A stretch of DNA of 64,000 nt from Salinibacterium sp. ZJ70 (lineage in GTDB: Bacteria; Actinomycetota; Actinomycetes; Actinomycetales; Microbacteriaceae): positions 744,001 through 808,000 of the forward strand of contig NZ_CP061770.1 of assembly GCF_011751865.2 (NCBI RefSeq). Direction: 5' to 3'. The notes under the pieces are model-generated. The model was not told where the DNA came from. It ran no database searches and saw nothing but the letters and a program-made list of their open reading frames with translations. The translations under genes and the position numbers were made by a program. This document shows positions 8,340-18,579 of this stretch, one piece after another. The number at the start of each line of letters is the position of its first letter. Position 1 is the stretch's first letter.

Positions 8340-9098
8340 TCAGAGCTCCTTCGACCACACCTTGCCGACGATGAGCGGCAGCACCACGAGCGAGCGCAGG
8401 TCGATGACGGCGTGCACGATGATCGGCACCAGGATCGAGCCCGACACGAGATACAGGTAGGTGAGCACGACGCCGAGAAGCGTCGCGAAGATCACGCCCA
8501 CCACCTTCTGGTACAGGTGCAGCATCCCGAAGAGCACGGCGGCGAGGCCGAACGCGAGCGGGGCATTCGGCCAGATGCCGAACAGCAGTGCGGGGATGGC
8601 CAGACGGAACAGCGTCTCCTCGAAGACGCCCGCCGAGAGCCCGAGCCCCGCGCCGTATCGCAGCTCGCCGCGGGTGCGGGGGATCAACGCGCCCACGTCA
8701 CCGAGCTTCGGGATGTCGTCGGGGTTGGCATTGCGCACGAGGATGAACGGCACGAACACCCCGATGATGCCGCCGACGATCGCCCCGATCGTGATGCCGC
8801 GTCCGATCGAGGACTCGACGAAGAACTCGCGCGATGCGGCGATCGGCGCCCACGACTGTGCCTCGGCGAGCGCCACGGGGACGATGTCCCACGTGGCGAT
8901 GAGAAGCGCCGCAGAGAGGCCGCCCATCACGAGAACCGACTCCAGCATCCACTTGCGCATGATCTTCTGGCGGGATGACGTGAGCCGCATCCGCTTGAAC
9001 TGCGCGTATTCGCGTCGTTCTCGGGTGACGGCGCGCCACACGAGCATCGTCACGACGACGAGCAGCAGCGCGAGCAACTGTGGATCCATGGCTGTCAT
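8340..9098 (-). CDS. CPBP-family intramembrane metalloprotease
   Basis: A 252-residue membrane protein with about seven hydrophobic segments. It carries the three CPBP (Abi) motifs: E160-E161-x3-R165 (FEETLFR), FGMLH with His194, and HAVID with His229/Asp233, which should form the intramembrane active site. Family members process prenylated proteins or provide self-immunity to bacteriocins. Nothing nearby indicates the target. An alternative start, ATG at 9089, has a CAAGAT hexamer seven bases upstream and may be the real one. It is divergent from the MFS gene at 9150. Confidence 0.85.
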   Translation of the reverse strand: MTAMDPQLLALLLVVVTMLVWRAVTRERREYAQFKRMRLTSSRQKIMRKWMLESVLVMGGLSAALLIATWDIVPVALAEAQSWAPIAASREFFVESSIGRGITIGAIVGGIIGVFVPFILVRNANPDDIPKLGDVGALIPRTRGELRYGAGLGLSAGVFEETLFRLAIPALLFGIWPNAPLAFGLAAVLFGMLHLYQKVVGVIFATLLGVVLTYLYLVSGSILVPIIVHAVIDLRSLVVLPLIVGKVWSKEL

Positions 9099-9136
9099 CT
9101 TGCCGTCTCAGCAAGCGGAAGCGGCCTTCGGCCCGC

Positions 9137-9142
9137 TTGAAT
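9137..9142 (+). promoter_or_regulatory. Putative -10 (TTGAAT) of leaderless MFS gene
   Basis: TTGAAT ends seven bases before the ATG at 9150 and overlaps an in-frame ATG at 9141, which argues for 9150 as the true start. Confidence 0.4.
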
Positions 9143-9149
9143 GGTGGCG

Positions 9150-10592
9150 ATGACCGCCTCTGCTGTGGGTCTGCGTTCGGAACGCGGGCCCGTTCTCCTC
9201 GCCATCATGGTGTCGACGGGCGTCGTCGCGATCGATGCGACGATCCTCGCGACGGCTGTGCCCGCGATCGTGGCCGACGTCGGCGGGTTCGCGCAGTTTC
9301 CGTGGCTGTTCTCGATCTACCTGCTCACGCAGTCGGTGACGGTGCCGGTGTACGCGAAGCTCGCCGACACGCTCGGGCGCAAGCGCATCGTGCTCTTCGG
9401 GATCACCGTGTTCCTCGTCGCCTCGATCCTGTGCGGTGTGGCTTGGGACATGCCGAGCCTCATCGCGTTCCGCGCCCTGCAGGGCATCGGCGCGGGGGCG
9501 ATGCTGCCCGTCACGACGACGATCATCGGCGACATCTACACGGTGGAGGAGCGCGCCCGCGTGCAGGGGTACGTGGCGAGCGTGTGGGGCATCGCCGCGG
9601 TCGCAGGGCCCACCCTCGGCGGCATCTTCGCCGAGCTCGACGCGTGGCGGGGCATCTTCTGGGTGAACATCCCGCTGTGCATCCTCGCGTTCTGGCTGCT
9701 GGCTCGCGGCTACCACGAGTCGCGGGAGCCCAGGCGGCACCGGATCGACGTCGCGGGGGCCGTGCTGCTCACGGTCGCGCTCTCGCTGCTGCTGCTGGCG
9801 GTGCTCGAAGGCGGGCACGCGTGGGCCTGGCTCTCGCTGCCGACGGCGCTTCTCACGGGGGCAGGCGTCGTGCTGCTCATCGTGTTCGTCCTCGTCGAAC
9901 GGCGAGCCGCCGAACCCGTGCTCCCGATGTGGATCTTCACGAGACCCCTGCTGCGCTCGACGAACCTCGTGGGACTCGCCGTGGGGGCGGCGCTCGCCGG
10001 GCTCACCGCGTATGTGCCCACCTACCTCGTCGTCGGGCTCGATGTGAGCCCGCTCGTCGCCGGCCTCGCGCTCGCGACGCTCACGATCGGATGGCCGATC
10101 GCGGCGGCGCTCTCGGGGCGCCTCTACCTGCGCATCGGCTTCCGTGCGACGGCGATCATCGGGTCCGTCGTCGTGCTTGTGGGCGTGGCCTCTCTGTCGC
10201 TCCTGAGTCACTCGCCCTCGATCCCGCTCGTCGCCGCCACCTCGTTCGTCATCGGGCTCGGCTTCGGCTTCGCTTCGGTGCCCGCGATCGTCGCGGCCCA
10301 GTCGAGCGTCGGCTGGGATGAGCGCGGCGTCGTGACGGGGGCGGGCATGTTCGCGCGCTCGATCGGGCAGGCTCTCGGCGCTGCGGTGCTCGGTGCCGTC
10401 GCGAACGGCGTGATCGCGGGACGCGGGGGAGACGAGACCGACCCGGCGACGATCATCGCGGCATCCACCGCTGTGTTCGTGGGGGCGACGGTGGTCGCGG
10501 TCGTGCTCGTCGTCGCGGCGATCGCGATGCCCCGCGAGTGCATCGCGCCCGGTTCCGAGTCGCCCGACGCCGCGTCCGGCTCCTCCGTTTAG
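9150..10592 (+). CDS. DHA2-type MFS multidrug efflux pump (EmrB/QacA-like)
   Basis: A 480-residue permease with about fourteen predicted transmembrane segments, the 14-helix DHA2 layout. Motifs: VVAIDATILATAVPAI in helix 1 (motif D1-like), KLADTLGRKRIVL in loop 2-3 (motif A) and RALQGIGAGAMLPV in helix 4 (motif B, with the Arg linked to proton coupling). It should export drugs or other hydrophobic compounds by proton antiport. Start 9150 is preferred over 9141 on -10 spacing. The 3' end overlaps the convergent nuclease gene by four bases. Confidence 0.88.
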   Translation: MTASAVGLRSERGPVLLAIMVSTGVVAIDATILATAVPAIVADVGGFAQFPWLFSIYLLTQSVTVPVYAKLADTLGRKRIVLFGITVFLVASILCGVAWDMPSLIAFRALQGIGAGAMLPVTTTIIGDIYTVEERARVQGYVASVWGIAAVAGPTLGGIFAELDAWRGIFWVNIPLCILAFWLLARGYHESREPRRHRIDVAGAVLLTVALSLLLLAVLEGGHAWAWLSLPTALLTGAGVVLLIVFVLVERRAAEPVLPMWIFTRPLLRSTNLVGLAVGAALAGLTAYVPTYLVVGLDVSPLVAGLALATLTIGWPIAAALSGRLYLRIGFRATAIIGSVVVLVGVASLSLLSHSPSIPLVAATSFVIGLGFGFASVPAIVAAQSSVGWDERGVVTGAGMFARSIGQALGAAVLGAVANGVIAGRGGDETDPATIIAASTAVFVGATVVAVVLVVAAIAMPRECIAPGSESPDAASGSSV

Positions 10593-11239
10593 CGGACGCA
10601 GGCACCCCACATGCCGACGCGTGCCGTCTGGGCCTCGTCTTCAGCGGCTTCGACCTCGTCGGCCCACAGGTAGTTGGGCTTCAGCACCACGGCCTCCGCG
10701 TAGCCCTCGCGGATGAGATCGAGATTCACGAGGCGGCCGTCCTCGGTGAACAGGAACAGCAGCGAGCGGTCGTACTGGTCGAGCGGGCGCACATCGGCGA
10801 CGGTGCGTACGGTCGTGCCCTCGGGCAGCATGCGCCTGAGCGCTGACCGGGCCTCGTCGCCGTAGCACTCGGCGCCGTCGCCCACCTCAGGCGTGTCGAC
10901 CCCGAGCAGGCGCACCTTGCGGCCGTCCTCGAGGAACAGGGTGTCGCCATCGTGCACGTATCGCACGACCGCGGTGCCGGCATCCGCGGGGAGCGCGGGG
11001 GTCGCGACGCCCTCATCCCATGGGTCCGGCTGTTCGGCAGGCGGCGCCGGACTCGGCGCGGGGGAGTCATCGCCACCCTGCCCGCCACTCTGCCCGCCAC
11101 TCTGCTCGGTGCCCTGCGAGGTGCCCTGCGAGGTGAGCTCGTCGAGCCCCGGCAGACGGCCGCCGTTCAGGTCGGCGAGCGCCCACAGGCCGACGCCCAC
11201 GAGCGCGACGATGACCAGGATCCCCCATACGCGACGCAC
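10589..11239 (-). CDS. Thermonuclease family (SNase-like) protein, membrane-anchored or secreted
   Basis: A 216-residue protein: an N-terminal signal/anchor helix (VWGILVIVALVGVGLWALA), a low-complexity Gly/Gln/Ser/Pro linker (about 25-70), then an OB-fold nuclease domain. Catalytic residues are recognisable in VRLLGVDTPEVG (Arg, Asp, Glu of staphylococcal nuclease) and in PLDQYDRS (second Arg). It should cleave DNA/RNA outside the membrane in a Ca2+-dependent way. The GTG at 11239 is chosen because CAGACT lies six bases upstream; starting at 11266 would overlap the mazG start codon. The linker is encoded by short tandem repeats. Confidence 0.83.
   Translation of the reverse strand: MRRVWGILVIVALVGVGLWALADLNGGRLPGLDELTSQGTSQGTEQSGGQSGGQGGDDSPAPSPAPPAEQPDPWDEGVATPALPADAGTAVVRYVHDGDTLFLEDGRKVRLLGVDTPEVGDGAECYGDEARSALRRMLPEGTTVRTVADVRPLDQYDRSLLFLFTEDGRLVNLDLIREGYAEAVVLKPNYLWADEVEAAEDEAQTARVGMWGACVR
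11078..11132. repeat. Two 12-bp tandem duplications in the nuclease linker
   Basis: CTGCCCGCCACT occurs twice in a row (11078-11101), followed closely by GTGCCCTGCGAG twice in a row (11109-11132). Both are in frame and encode SGGQ and TSQG repeats in the linker, so linker length may vary between strains. Confidence 0.75.
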
Positions 11240-11245
11240 GGAACG

Positions 11246-11258
11246 AGTCTGGCAGGCT
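11246..11258. promoter_or_regulatory. Abutting divergent -10 boxes for nuclease and mazG
   Basis: The complement of 11246-11251 reads CAGACT, six bases before the GTG at 11239. CAGGCT at 11253-11258 is six bases before the ATG at 11265. Only one base separates the two hexamers, so RNA polymerase could hardly occupy both at once. Confidence 0.4.
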
Positions 11259-11264
11259 GAGAAC

Positions 11265-11933
11265 ATGACCGACGACCTCGAGACCCCTGTCGTGCCGACG
11301 GCCCCCCTCCCGCGCGTCGAGGAGCTCGTCGCGGTGCTCGGCTACCTGCGGGCGCCCGGGCGCTGCGCCTGGGATCGGGAGCAGACGCACCGCTCGCTCG
11401 TGCAGTACCTCGTCGAGGAGACCTACGAGCTCGTCGATGCGATCGAGGCGGGGGATGACGCGGAGCTCATCGAGGAGCTCGGGGACGTGCTCTACCAGGT
11501 GATCTTCCACTCCGACATCGCTGCGGAGGAGGGGCGCTTCACGCTCGAGGATGTCGCGGCGCACATGACGGCGAAGATGGTCGGCCGCCATCCGCACGTG
11601 TTCGGGGACGTCGTCGCCGAGACCGCGGAGGCCGTCACGGCGAACTGGGATCAGATCAAGAAGACCGAGAAGCCGGGGCGCGCGAGCGTGCTCGACGGGA
11701 TCCCGCAGGCGATGCCGTCTCTCGCTCTCGCCGCGAAGCTCCTCGGCCGCGCCGAGAAGGTCGGCCTCGAGCCGGTCGCGGCGCCAGCGGTTCCGGATGC
11801 GGAGGCGGAGCTCGGCGACGAGCTGCTCGCGACCGTCGTGGCGGCGCGCGCGAAGGGGCTCGACGCGGAACGCGCTCTGCGCGATGCACTCCGGCGACTG
11901 CAGGACGACATCCGCGCTGCCGAGGCGGAGTGA
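11265..11933 (+). CDS. mazG: Nucleoside triphosphate pyrophosphohydrolase MazG
   Basis: A 222-residue all-alpha NTP pyrophosphatase that hydrolyses (d)NTPs, including damaged or non-canonical ones, to NMP and PPi. The metal-binding signature EETYELVDAI followed by EELGDVLYQVIF gives the EExxE...ExxD pattern, and GRHPHVFGD and NWDQIKKTEK are the usual family signatures. The second MazG repeat of E. coli is largely reduced to the C-terminal helix region, as is common in actinobacteria. It belongs to the mfd-mazG-eno neighbourhood. Confidence 0.93.
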   Translation: MTDDLETPVVPTAPLPRVEELVAVLGYLRAPGRCAWDREQTHRSLVQYLVEETYELVDAIEAGDDAELIEELGDVLYQVIFHSDIAAEEGRFTLEDVAAHMTAKMVGRHPHVFGDVVAETAEAVTANWDQIKKTEKPGRASVLDGIPQAMPSLALAAKLLGRAEKVGLEPVAAPAVPDAEAELGDELLATVVAARAKGLDAERALRDALRRLQDDIRAAEAE

Positions 11934-11946
11934 CGACGGACCGCGT

Positions 11947-12498
11947 CTAGGACGTGGCGCCGCGGGCGCGGTAGGCCCGCACGGCCATCCGGTTGCCGCA
12001 GCGCGTCGAACAGAAGCGCTTCGACCCGTTCTTCGAGAGGTCGACGAGCAGTCCGCCGCAGTCGTCGGCTTCGCAGTCGCGCAGGCGGTCGAGGCGGTCG
12101 GCGCGGATGACGTCGATGAGCGTCATGGCGGCTTCGACGATGATGCGCTCGGCGAGCGGCGCGTCGGTGTCGGTCGCGTGCACGTGCCAGCCGAGGCCGT
12201 CGTGGTTGACGAGCTGCGGGGTCGCGCGCGCGTCGATCAGGATCTGGTTGATCCAGGCGACGACGTCGAGCTCGTCGGCGCCCCAGATGGCCCGCAGATC
12301 GGTGCGCACGTGCTTCACGGCGTCGAGTTCGGCGGGCGTGCAGGTGCGCGTCAGGTTGAAGGTCCACTCATGCAGGAACCGGTCGAGATGCTGCGTCGTG
12401 GCGAGTTCGTCCGAGCCGGATTCGGACGACTCCGGAACGGTGTTGGCGAGCGACTGAAGGAAGCTGAGATTGAGTTCGGTGTCATGGGTGAAAAGCAT
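11947..12498 (-). CDS. CGNR zinc-finger protein (ABATE domain)
   Basis: A 183-residue protein with an N-terminal ABATE/DUF1470 helical domain (about 1-130) and a C-terminal CGNR zinc finger: Cys at CEADDCGG and Cys at RFCSTRCGNRMAVRAYR, which forms the metal site and a basic DNA-binding tail. Such proteins are presumed transcriptional regulators in actinobacteria. The ATG at 12498 is preceded on the minus strand by AGGAGG and a further AGGAG. It is divergent from the EamA permease (76 bp between starts), so it may regulate that transporter and itself. Confidence 0.87.
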   Translation of the reverse strand: MLFTHDTELNLSFLQSLANTVPESSESGSDELATTQHLDRFLHEWTFNLTRTCTPAELDAVKHVRTDLRAIWGADELDVVAWINQILIDARATPQLVNHDGLGWHVHATDTDAPLAERIIVEAAMTLIDVIRADRLDRLRDCEADDCGGLLVDLSKNGSKRFCSTRCGNRMAVRAYRARGATS

Positions 12499-12574
12499 TT
12501 GACTCCTGACCTCCTCGCTCGATAACGTCACGACCGAACTTCGTTTAGCCCATGACCATACCGTAGGAGTCCCC

Positions 12575-13603
12575 ATGATCGCTCGCGTCGCGAACGCCCC
12601 CCGAGGCGTGCTCGGCGTGGTCCTCGGCCTCGTGGCCGCCCTCGGCTTCGGCGCCGGCGGGGCGATCATCAAACCGCTCTTCGAAGCCGGATGGTCGCCC
12701 GGAGCCGCGGTGCTGGCGCGCCTCATCCTGGCGACGATCCTGCTCACCATCCCCGCGCTCGCCATGGCGCGGTTCGACCTGCGCCCCCTGCTGCGGTCCT
12801 GGAAGCTCGTGCTCGCCTACGGAGCTCTCGCGGTCGCGGGTGTGCAGCTCGCCTTCTACGCCTCGCTCGAGCGCATCCCGGTGAGCACCGCCCTGCTGAT
12901 CGAGTACCTCGCGCCCGTGGCGCTCCTGCTCGCGGCATGGGCGCGCACCCGCCGCACGCCCCACCGCATCGTGCTCATCGGGGCGGTCATCGCGCTCGTG
13001 GGTCTCGTCCTCGTGATCGGGCCGACGGGAGTGGGCCCCGACGGGCTCGACCCATTCGGGGTGATCCTCGCCGGTATCGCGATGGTCGGAGTGGCGTTCT
13101 ACTACGTCGTCGGCGCGCGGCTGCCGCAGGACGTCCCCCCGGTCACCGTCATCTGGGCCGGGTTCATCGTCGGCGCGACGCTCCTCGCACTTGCGGGGGC
13201 GATCGGCGTGCTTCCGATGGAGATGACCACCGATGACGTCGCCTTCTTCGGCACGATGGCTCCGTGGTGGGCACCGCTCCTGACCGTGGCGTTCGTCGCG
13301 ACCGCCCTCGCGTACATCGCGGGAATCGCCTCGATCGCGTTCCTCGGCACCCGGCTCGCGTCGTTCCTCGGCCTGTTCGAGGTCGTCTTCGCCGGCATCG
13401 TCGGATGGATCCTGCTGGGCGAGGCGATCGCCCCGATCGGACTCGTGGGGGCCGGTCTGATCCTCGTCGGCATCGTCCTCGTACGGCTGGAGCCGAGCGC
13501 CGCGGATGCGCAGACGCTCCCCGAGCCGATGCCCGTCACCGGGTCGATCGAGGTCATCGACCGGCCCGGCGGCTCAGGCGATCCGGTTTCCCGCAGCGAG
13601 TGA
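12575..13603 (+). CDS. EamA-family (drug/metabolite) permease
   Basis: A 342-residue protein with ten predicted transmembrane helices in two homologous EamA halves (about 10-145 and 160-310). FGAGGAIIKPLF begins the first repeat and SFLGLFEVVFAGIVGWILLGE the second. Family members export amino acids, purines or other metabolites. Shine-Dalgarno TAGGAG precedes the ATG. The hydrophilic tail overlaps the convergent ABC permease gene by 30 bp. The divergent CGNR regulator is the obvious candidate controller. Confidence 0.87.
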   Translation: MIARVANAPRGVLGVVLGLVAALGFGAGGAIIKPLFEAGWSPGAAVLARLILATILLTIPALAMARFDLRPLLRSWKLVLAYGALAVAGVQLAFYASLERIPVSTALLIEYLAPVALLLAAWARTRRTPHRIVLIGAVIALVGLVLVIGPTGVGPDGLDPFGVILAGIAMVGVAFYYVVGARLPQDVPPVTVIWAGFIVGATLLALAGAIGVLPMEMTTDDVAFFGTMAPWWAPLLTVAFVATALAYIAGIASIAFLGTRLASFLGLFEVVFAGIVGWILLGEAIAPIGLVGAGLILVGIVLVRLEPSAADAQTLPEPMPVTGSIEVIDRPGGSGDPVSRSE

Positions 13604-14650
13604 GCGGGTGGGCGCGTGGGTGCGTGCGATCGCACCCACGATGAGCCCGCCCGCGAGCAGCAGGTGAAGGCCCAGGCCCACGGCCCAGCTCGGCACCGTC
13701 GACTCGATCACTTCGCGAGGCGTGGGGTCCTGAGGGGTCTCCCACGACGCCGGGTCGCATTCCGAGTAGAACGTCGTCACCTCGGGCTCGATCTGCGCCA
13801 TCCGGCTTCCCAGCTTGATGAAGCCGAAGGCGTCCTCCGGGGTGCCCCACGCGTCGTACGTCGTCGGGACCGCGTCGGCGAGCAGCACATACGGGTTCGC
13901 TGCGAGCACCCACCACACGTTCTGGAACTGCGGAACGCCGTACGAGTAGGTGTTGATCACCGTGCACTCGGCATCGATCGGCATGCCCGTCTGCGGGTCG
14001 AACTCGATGTCGGGGTTGCTCTCCCAGTCGATGTTCTCGTTGACGACCGTCACGCTCTTCTGCGACGCCCAGCCACCCAGGCCGAAGGCGATGAGCGTGC
14101 CGATCGACAGGAGCGCCACCACGAGATAGGTCACCACCACCGAGAACAGCGGACGGCGGATGAGACCCGACAGGCCCACCCCGATGGCCGCCACGACGCC
14201 CAGCTCGAGCGCGAGCACAAGCACCGACACGATCGCGACGACCGGCTGCGCGCCGCCCAGCACGAGCGCGAACAGCAGGAACGGAAGCGCCGCGACGAGG
14301 AACGCGAGCGCTGTGATCCAGGCGGCGAACAGCTTGCCGAGCACGAGCTGGGTCGTCGTGACGAGCGTCACCTGGGTGGTCGCGAGCGTGCCGTTCTCGC
14401 GGTCGCCGTTGACGGCATTGCCCGAGAGGGCGGGTGTCACCAGGCTGCCGAGCAGCAGCACGAAGTACACGATCGCCGAATACAGCACGGCGCCCGGTGC
14501 CTCCGTGTTGGCGGTCGAGATCCAGGTGAAGAGCGTCACGACGAGCACCACGACCACGAAGACGCCGAGCAGCACGTACCAGGCCGTGCCGCGCACACGC
14601 TGCTGCAGCTCGATCGAGGTGATCGTCCACATCCGCGAGAGCCAGTTCAT
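13574..14650 (-). CDS. ABC-2 type transporter permease
   Basis: A 358-residue integral membrane protein with about six transmembrane segments. The loop SGNAVNGDRENGTLATTQVT carries the RExGTL signature of ABC-2 permeases that fuel export or gliding-type systems. A large outer-face region (about 215-310) lies before the last helix. The ATG overlaps the stop of the ATPase gene (ATGA), giving tight coupling. Substrate unknown; the pair resembles NatAB/YhaP-type exporters. Confidence 0.87.
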   Translation of the reverse strand: MNWLSRMWTITSIELQQRVRGTAWYVLLGVFVVVVLVVTLFTWISTANTEAPGAVLYSAIVYFVLLLGSLVTPALSGNAVNGDRENGTLATTQVTLVTTTQLVLGKLFAAWITALAFLVAALPFLLFALVLGGAQPVVAIVSVLVLALELGVVAAIGVGLSGLIRRPLFSVVVTYLVVALLSIGTLIAFGLGGWASQKSVTVVNENIDWESNPDIEFDPQTGMPIDAECTVINTYSYGVPQFQNVWWVLAANPYVLLADAVPTTYDAWGTPEDAFGFIKLGSRMAQIEPEVTTFYSECDPASWETPQDPTPREVIESTVPSWAVGLGLHLLLAGGLIVGAIARTHAPTRSLAAGNRIA

Positions 14651-15654
14651 CGGGTCTCTCCGATCTCAGGTGCCGCGTCCCCGGATGCGGGTTCGCGATC
14701 CTCGCGACTCTCGGGGTTCGTGAGGTCGAGGAAGGTGTGCTCGAGGTCTCCCACCGCGGGCGCGAACGACGACACCGGCACACCTGCCTTCACGAGCGTG
14801 GCGAGCAGCTCGGCTGCCCGGTCGTCGCCCGCGAGCGGCACGATGAGGCCCTGCGGGTCGACCGTGACGCGCGACGCGGGCACCCCCGCCACGATGAGAG
14901 CGTCGGCGAGCATCGCAGGTTCGAGCGAGCGGATGCGCCACGCGCGCTCCGTGCGCTGGGCCGCCTCGATGCGGTCGGCGCTCACCGAGACGCCGCGCTC
15001 GAGGAAGACGGCCCGATCCGCGAGCTCATCGAGCTCCGCGAGCACGTGGCTCGAGACGATGATGGTGCGCCCCTCGGAGGCGAGCTCACGCAGCAGCACC
15101 CGCAGGGCGATGCGCGCCCCCGGGTCGAGACCCGACGCCGGCTCGTCGAGCAGCAGCACCTGCGGGTCGTGCACGAGCGCCCGCGCGAGGCTCAGGCGCT
15201 GCTTCTGACCGCGCGACAGCACGCGCGTGGGCCGATCCGCGAGCTCCGCGAGATCCACGAGGCGCACGAGCTCGGCGGCGCGCGCCGCAGCCTCCGGGCT
15301 CGACATGCCATACAGGCGCCCCGTCAGCTCGAGGCTGCGGCGCACCGACAGCGCCGGCCACGAGCCGAGCACATCGGGCATCCAGCCGAGCATCGCGCGC
15401 ACCTGGTCGCTCTCGGTCACCGGGTCGGCACCGTTGATGCGGATCTGGCCGCGGTCAGGGGCGAGCAGCGTCGCGAGCATGAGGAGGAGCGTCGTCTTGC
15501 CCGAGCCGTTCGGGCCGACGAGGCCCGTCACCTGGCCGGGGAGTGCATCGAAGCTCACCGAGCGAACCGCATGGACGTCTCCGAAGGAGCGGGCCACATC
15601 CGTGACGGTGACCCCCGTGTGGCGGGCGGCGGAGCTGGGCTCAGAAGCGCTCAT
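14647..15654 (-). CDS. ABC transporter ATP-binding protein
   Basis: A 335-residue ATPase, partner of the permease encoded just downstream. Walker A GPNGSGKTT, signature LSRGQKQRLSLARAL, Walker B VLLLDEP and the switch His in SSHV are all intact. A C-terminal extension (about 215-325) is typical of ABC-2 ATPases. The ATG at 15654 has TATCGT six bases upstream and no Shine-Dalgarno, so the operon is probably expressed from a leaderless mRNA. It is divergent from hisS. Confidence 0.93.
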   Translation of the reverse strand: MSASEPSSAARHTGVTVTDVARSFGDVHAVRSVSFDALPGQVTGLVGPNGSGKTTLLLMLATLLAPDRGQIRINGADPVTESDQVRAMLGWMPDVLGSWPALSVRRSLELTGRLYGMSSPEAAARAAELVRLVDLAELADRPTRVLSRGQKQRLSLARALVHDPQVLLLDEPASGLDPGARIALRVLLRELASEGRTIIVSSHVLAELDELADRAVFLERGVSVSADRIEAAQRTERAWRIRSLEPAMLADALIVAGVPASRVTVDPQGLIVPLAGDDRAAELLATLVKAGVPVSSFAPAVGDLEHTFLDLTNPESREDREPASGDAAPEIGETR

Positions 15655-15660
15655 ATCCCG

Positions 15661-15740
15661 ACGATAGGGCGCGCTCGGTGACGTGGCGTCCACCTGGCGG
15701 ATGATCGTCGTCCGTCGCTCGACCGGGACGGTGCGAGAAT
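15661..15740. promoter_or_regulatory. Divergent leaderless promoters for the ABC operon and hisS
   Basis: The complement of 15661-15666 reads TATCGT, six bases from the ATG at 15654. GAGAAT at 15735-15740 is six bases before the GTG of hisS at 15747. Confidence 0.45.
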
Positions 15741-15746
15741 CGTCGG

Positions 15747-17039
15747 GTGGCAACGCAGGTGAACCCCCCGCGCGGGATGCGCGACTTCCTTCCCGCCGAC
15801 AAGGCGCGCCGTGAGCGCATCCTCGCCGAGATCCGGCGCGTGTACCGCGCCCATGGCTTCGACGAGATCGAGACGCCCGTCGTGGAGGACTCGGAGCGCC
15901 TGCACTCGGGCCTCGGCGGCGACAACGAGAAGCTCGCCTTCGGCGTGCTGAAGCGCGGACTCGAGGTGGCCGATCTGCACGCCGCCGAGAGCGTGCTCGA
16001 CGTCGTCGACCTCGGCCTCCGCTTCGACCTCACGGTGCCGCTCGCGCGCTTCTACGCGACCCACCGCGCCGAGCTGCCCGCGGTGTTCCGTGCGATCCAG
16101 GTGGCGCCCGTGTGGCGTGCCGAGCGCCCCCAGAAGGGGCGTTTCCGCCAGTTCGTGCAGTGCGACATCGACATCATCGGCGAGCCCGGCATCCAGGCTG
16201 AGGCCGAGCTGCTGACCGCATCGCTCGCGACGGTCGACGCCCTCGGGCTCGAGGACGCGTCGATCCGCATCAACGATCGCCGCCTGCTCATCGGCATGCT
16301 CACCGGCTTCGGGTTCCCCGCCGAGGAGCACGAGCAGGTGCTCATCACGATCGACAAGCTCGACAAGATCGGCCCCGAGGGCGTCACCGCAGAGCTCGCT
16401 GAGCGCAGCTCTGCGCCGGCAGCCGTCGAGGCGTTCCGCGCGTTCCTGCTGCGCCCGCAGACACGCGAGTTCCAGCCGTTCGGCGAGCGCGCCATCCGCA
16501 AGGCTCTCCCCGAGGGGGCGGATGACGAGGTCGTCGGCGGACTCGTGGCGATCGGCGAAGCGGTCGCCGCTGCACGCGGCCAGGAGAACCCGCCCCTCGT
16601 CTTCGACCCGTTCCTCGTGCGCGGCATGGGCTACTACACGGGCCCGATCTTCGAGCTCGCGCACCCGAGCGTTCCGTACTCGCTCGGTGGCGGCGGTCGC
16701 TACGACGGCATGATCGGACGCTTCCTCGGCAGCGATGTGCCCGCCGCGGGCTTCTCGTTCGGCTTCGAGCGCCTCGTCGACCTCGTGGATCTGCCTGGCG
16801 GCACCGGGGGAGCGGCCGTCGCGCTTGTGCACGACGCGGATGCGCCGCTCGCGCCGCTCCTCGCCCTGCAGGCCGAGTTCGTGTCGCGCGGCGACCGCGC
16901 CCGTCTCGTGCGTCGTGCGAAGAACACGAAGCTGCAGCTCGAAGGCCTCGCCGAGCAGGGATTCACGAGCTTCGCCTTCGTCGGCCGCGATGTCGCTCTC
17001 GCCGACGTCGACGCGCTCGACCTGCGTCCGCTCGACTGA
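15747..17039 (+). CDS. hisS: Histidine--tRNA ligase
   Basis: A 430-residue class II aminoacyl-tRNA synthetase that charges tRNA-His. N-terminal PPRGMRDFLPAD, motif 2 VWRAERPQKGRFRQF, the histidine loop VRGMGYYTGPIFE and motif 3 SLGGGGRYDGMIGRF with AGFSFGFERL are all present. The C-terminal anticodon-binding domain covers about 330-430. The sequence is of the shorter, more divergent actinobacterial form. Start GTG supported by GAGAAT six bases upstream. Confidence 0.95.
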   Translation: MATQVNPPRGMRDFLPADKARRERILAEIRRVYRAHGFDEIETPVVEDSERLHSGLGGDNEKLAFGVLKRGLEVADLHAAESVLDVVDLGLRFDLTVPLARFYATHRAELPAVFRAIQVAPVWRAERPQKGRFRQFVQCDIDIIGEPGIQAEAELLTASLATVDALGLEDASIRINDRRLLIGMLTGFGFPAEEHEQVLITIDKLDKIGPEGVTAELAERSSAPAAVEAFRAFLLRPQTREFQPFGERAIRKALPEGADDEVVGGLVAIGEAVAAARGQENPPLVFDPFLVRGMGYYTGPIFELAHPSVPYSLGGGGRYDGMIGRFLGSDVPAAGFSFGFERLVDLVDLPGGTGGAAVALVHDADAPLAPLLALQAEFVSRGDRARLVRRAKNTKLQLEGLAEQGFTSFAFVGRDVALADVDALDLRPLD

Positions 17040-17103
17040 CCCCCAGCCCTGCCCCGCCGCCCCCAGCCGCCCCATCACGGAGCCCGGGCCCACCCTGAAT
17101 CCC

Positions 17104-18506
<1,403 letters not shown>

Positions 18507-18518
18507 GCACGACCGATC

Positions 18519-18554
18519 GGATGGGGCGGGGCGCTGCGGCGCTCCGCCCCATCC
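18519..18554 (+). terminator. Hairpin after eno
   Basis: GGATGGGGCGG (18519-18529) pairs perfectly with CCGCCCCATCC (18544-18554), 11 bp with a 14-base loop, 12 bp after the eno stop. Confidence 0.65.
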
Positions 18555-18567
18555 TCGTTCGTGCGGA

Positions 18568-18573
18568 TAGCCT
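18568..18573 (+). promoter_or_regulatory. Putative -10 (TAGCCT) of leaderless ftsB-like gene
   Basis: TAGCCT ends six bases before the GTG at 18580. The GGAGGG in between is too close to the GTG to serve as a ribosome binding site. Confidence 0.5.
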
Positions 18574-18579
18574 GGAGGG

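Noticed and set aside
11078..11132. Short tandem repeats as a CRISPR-like or mobile element
   Set aside because: They are in-frame 12-bp duplications inside the linker of the nuclease gene, without spacers or terminal repeats.
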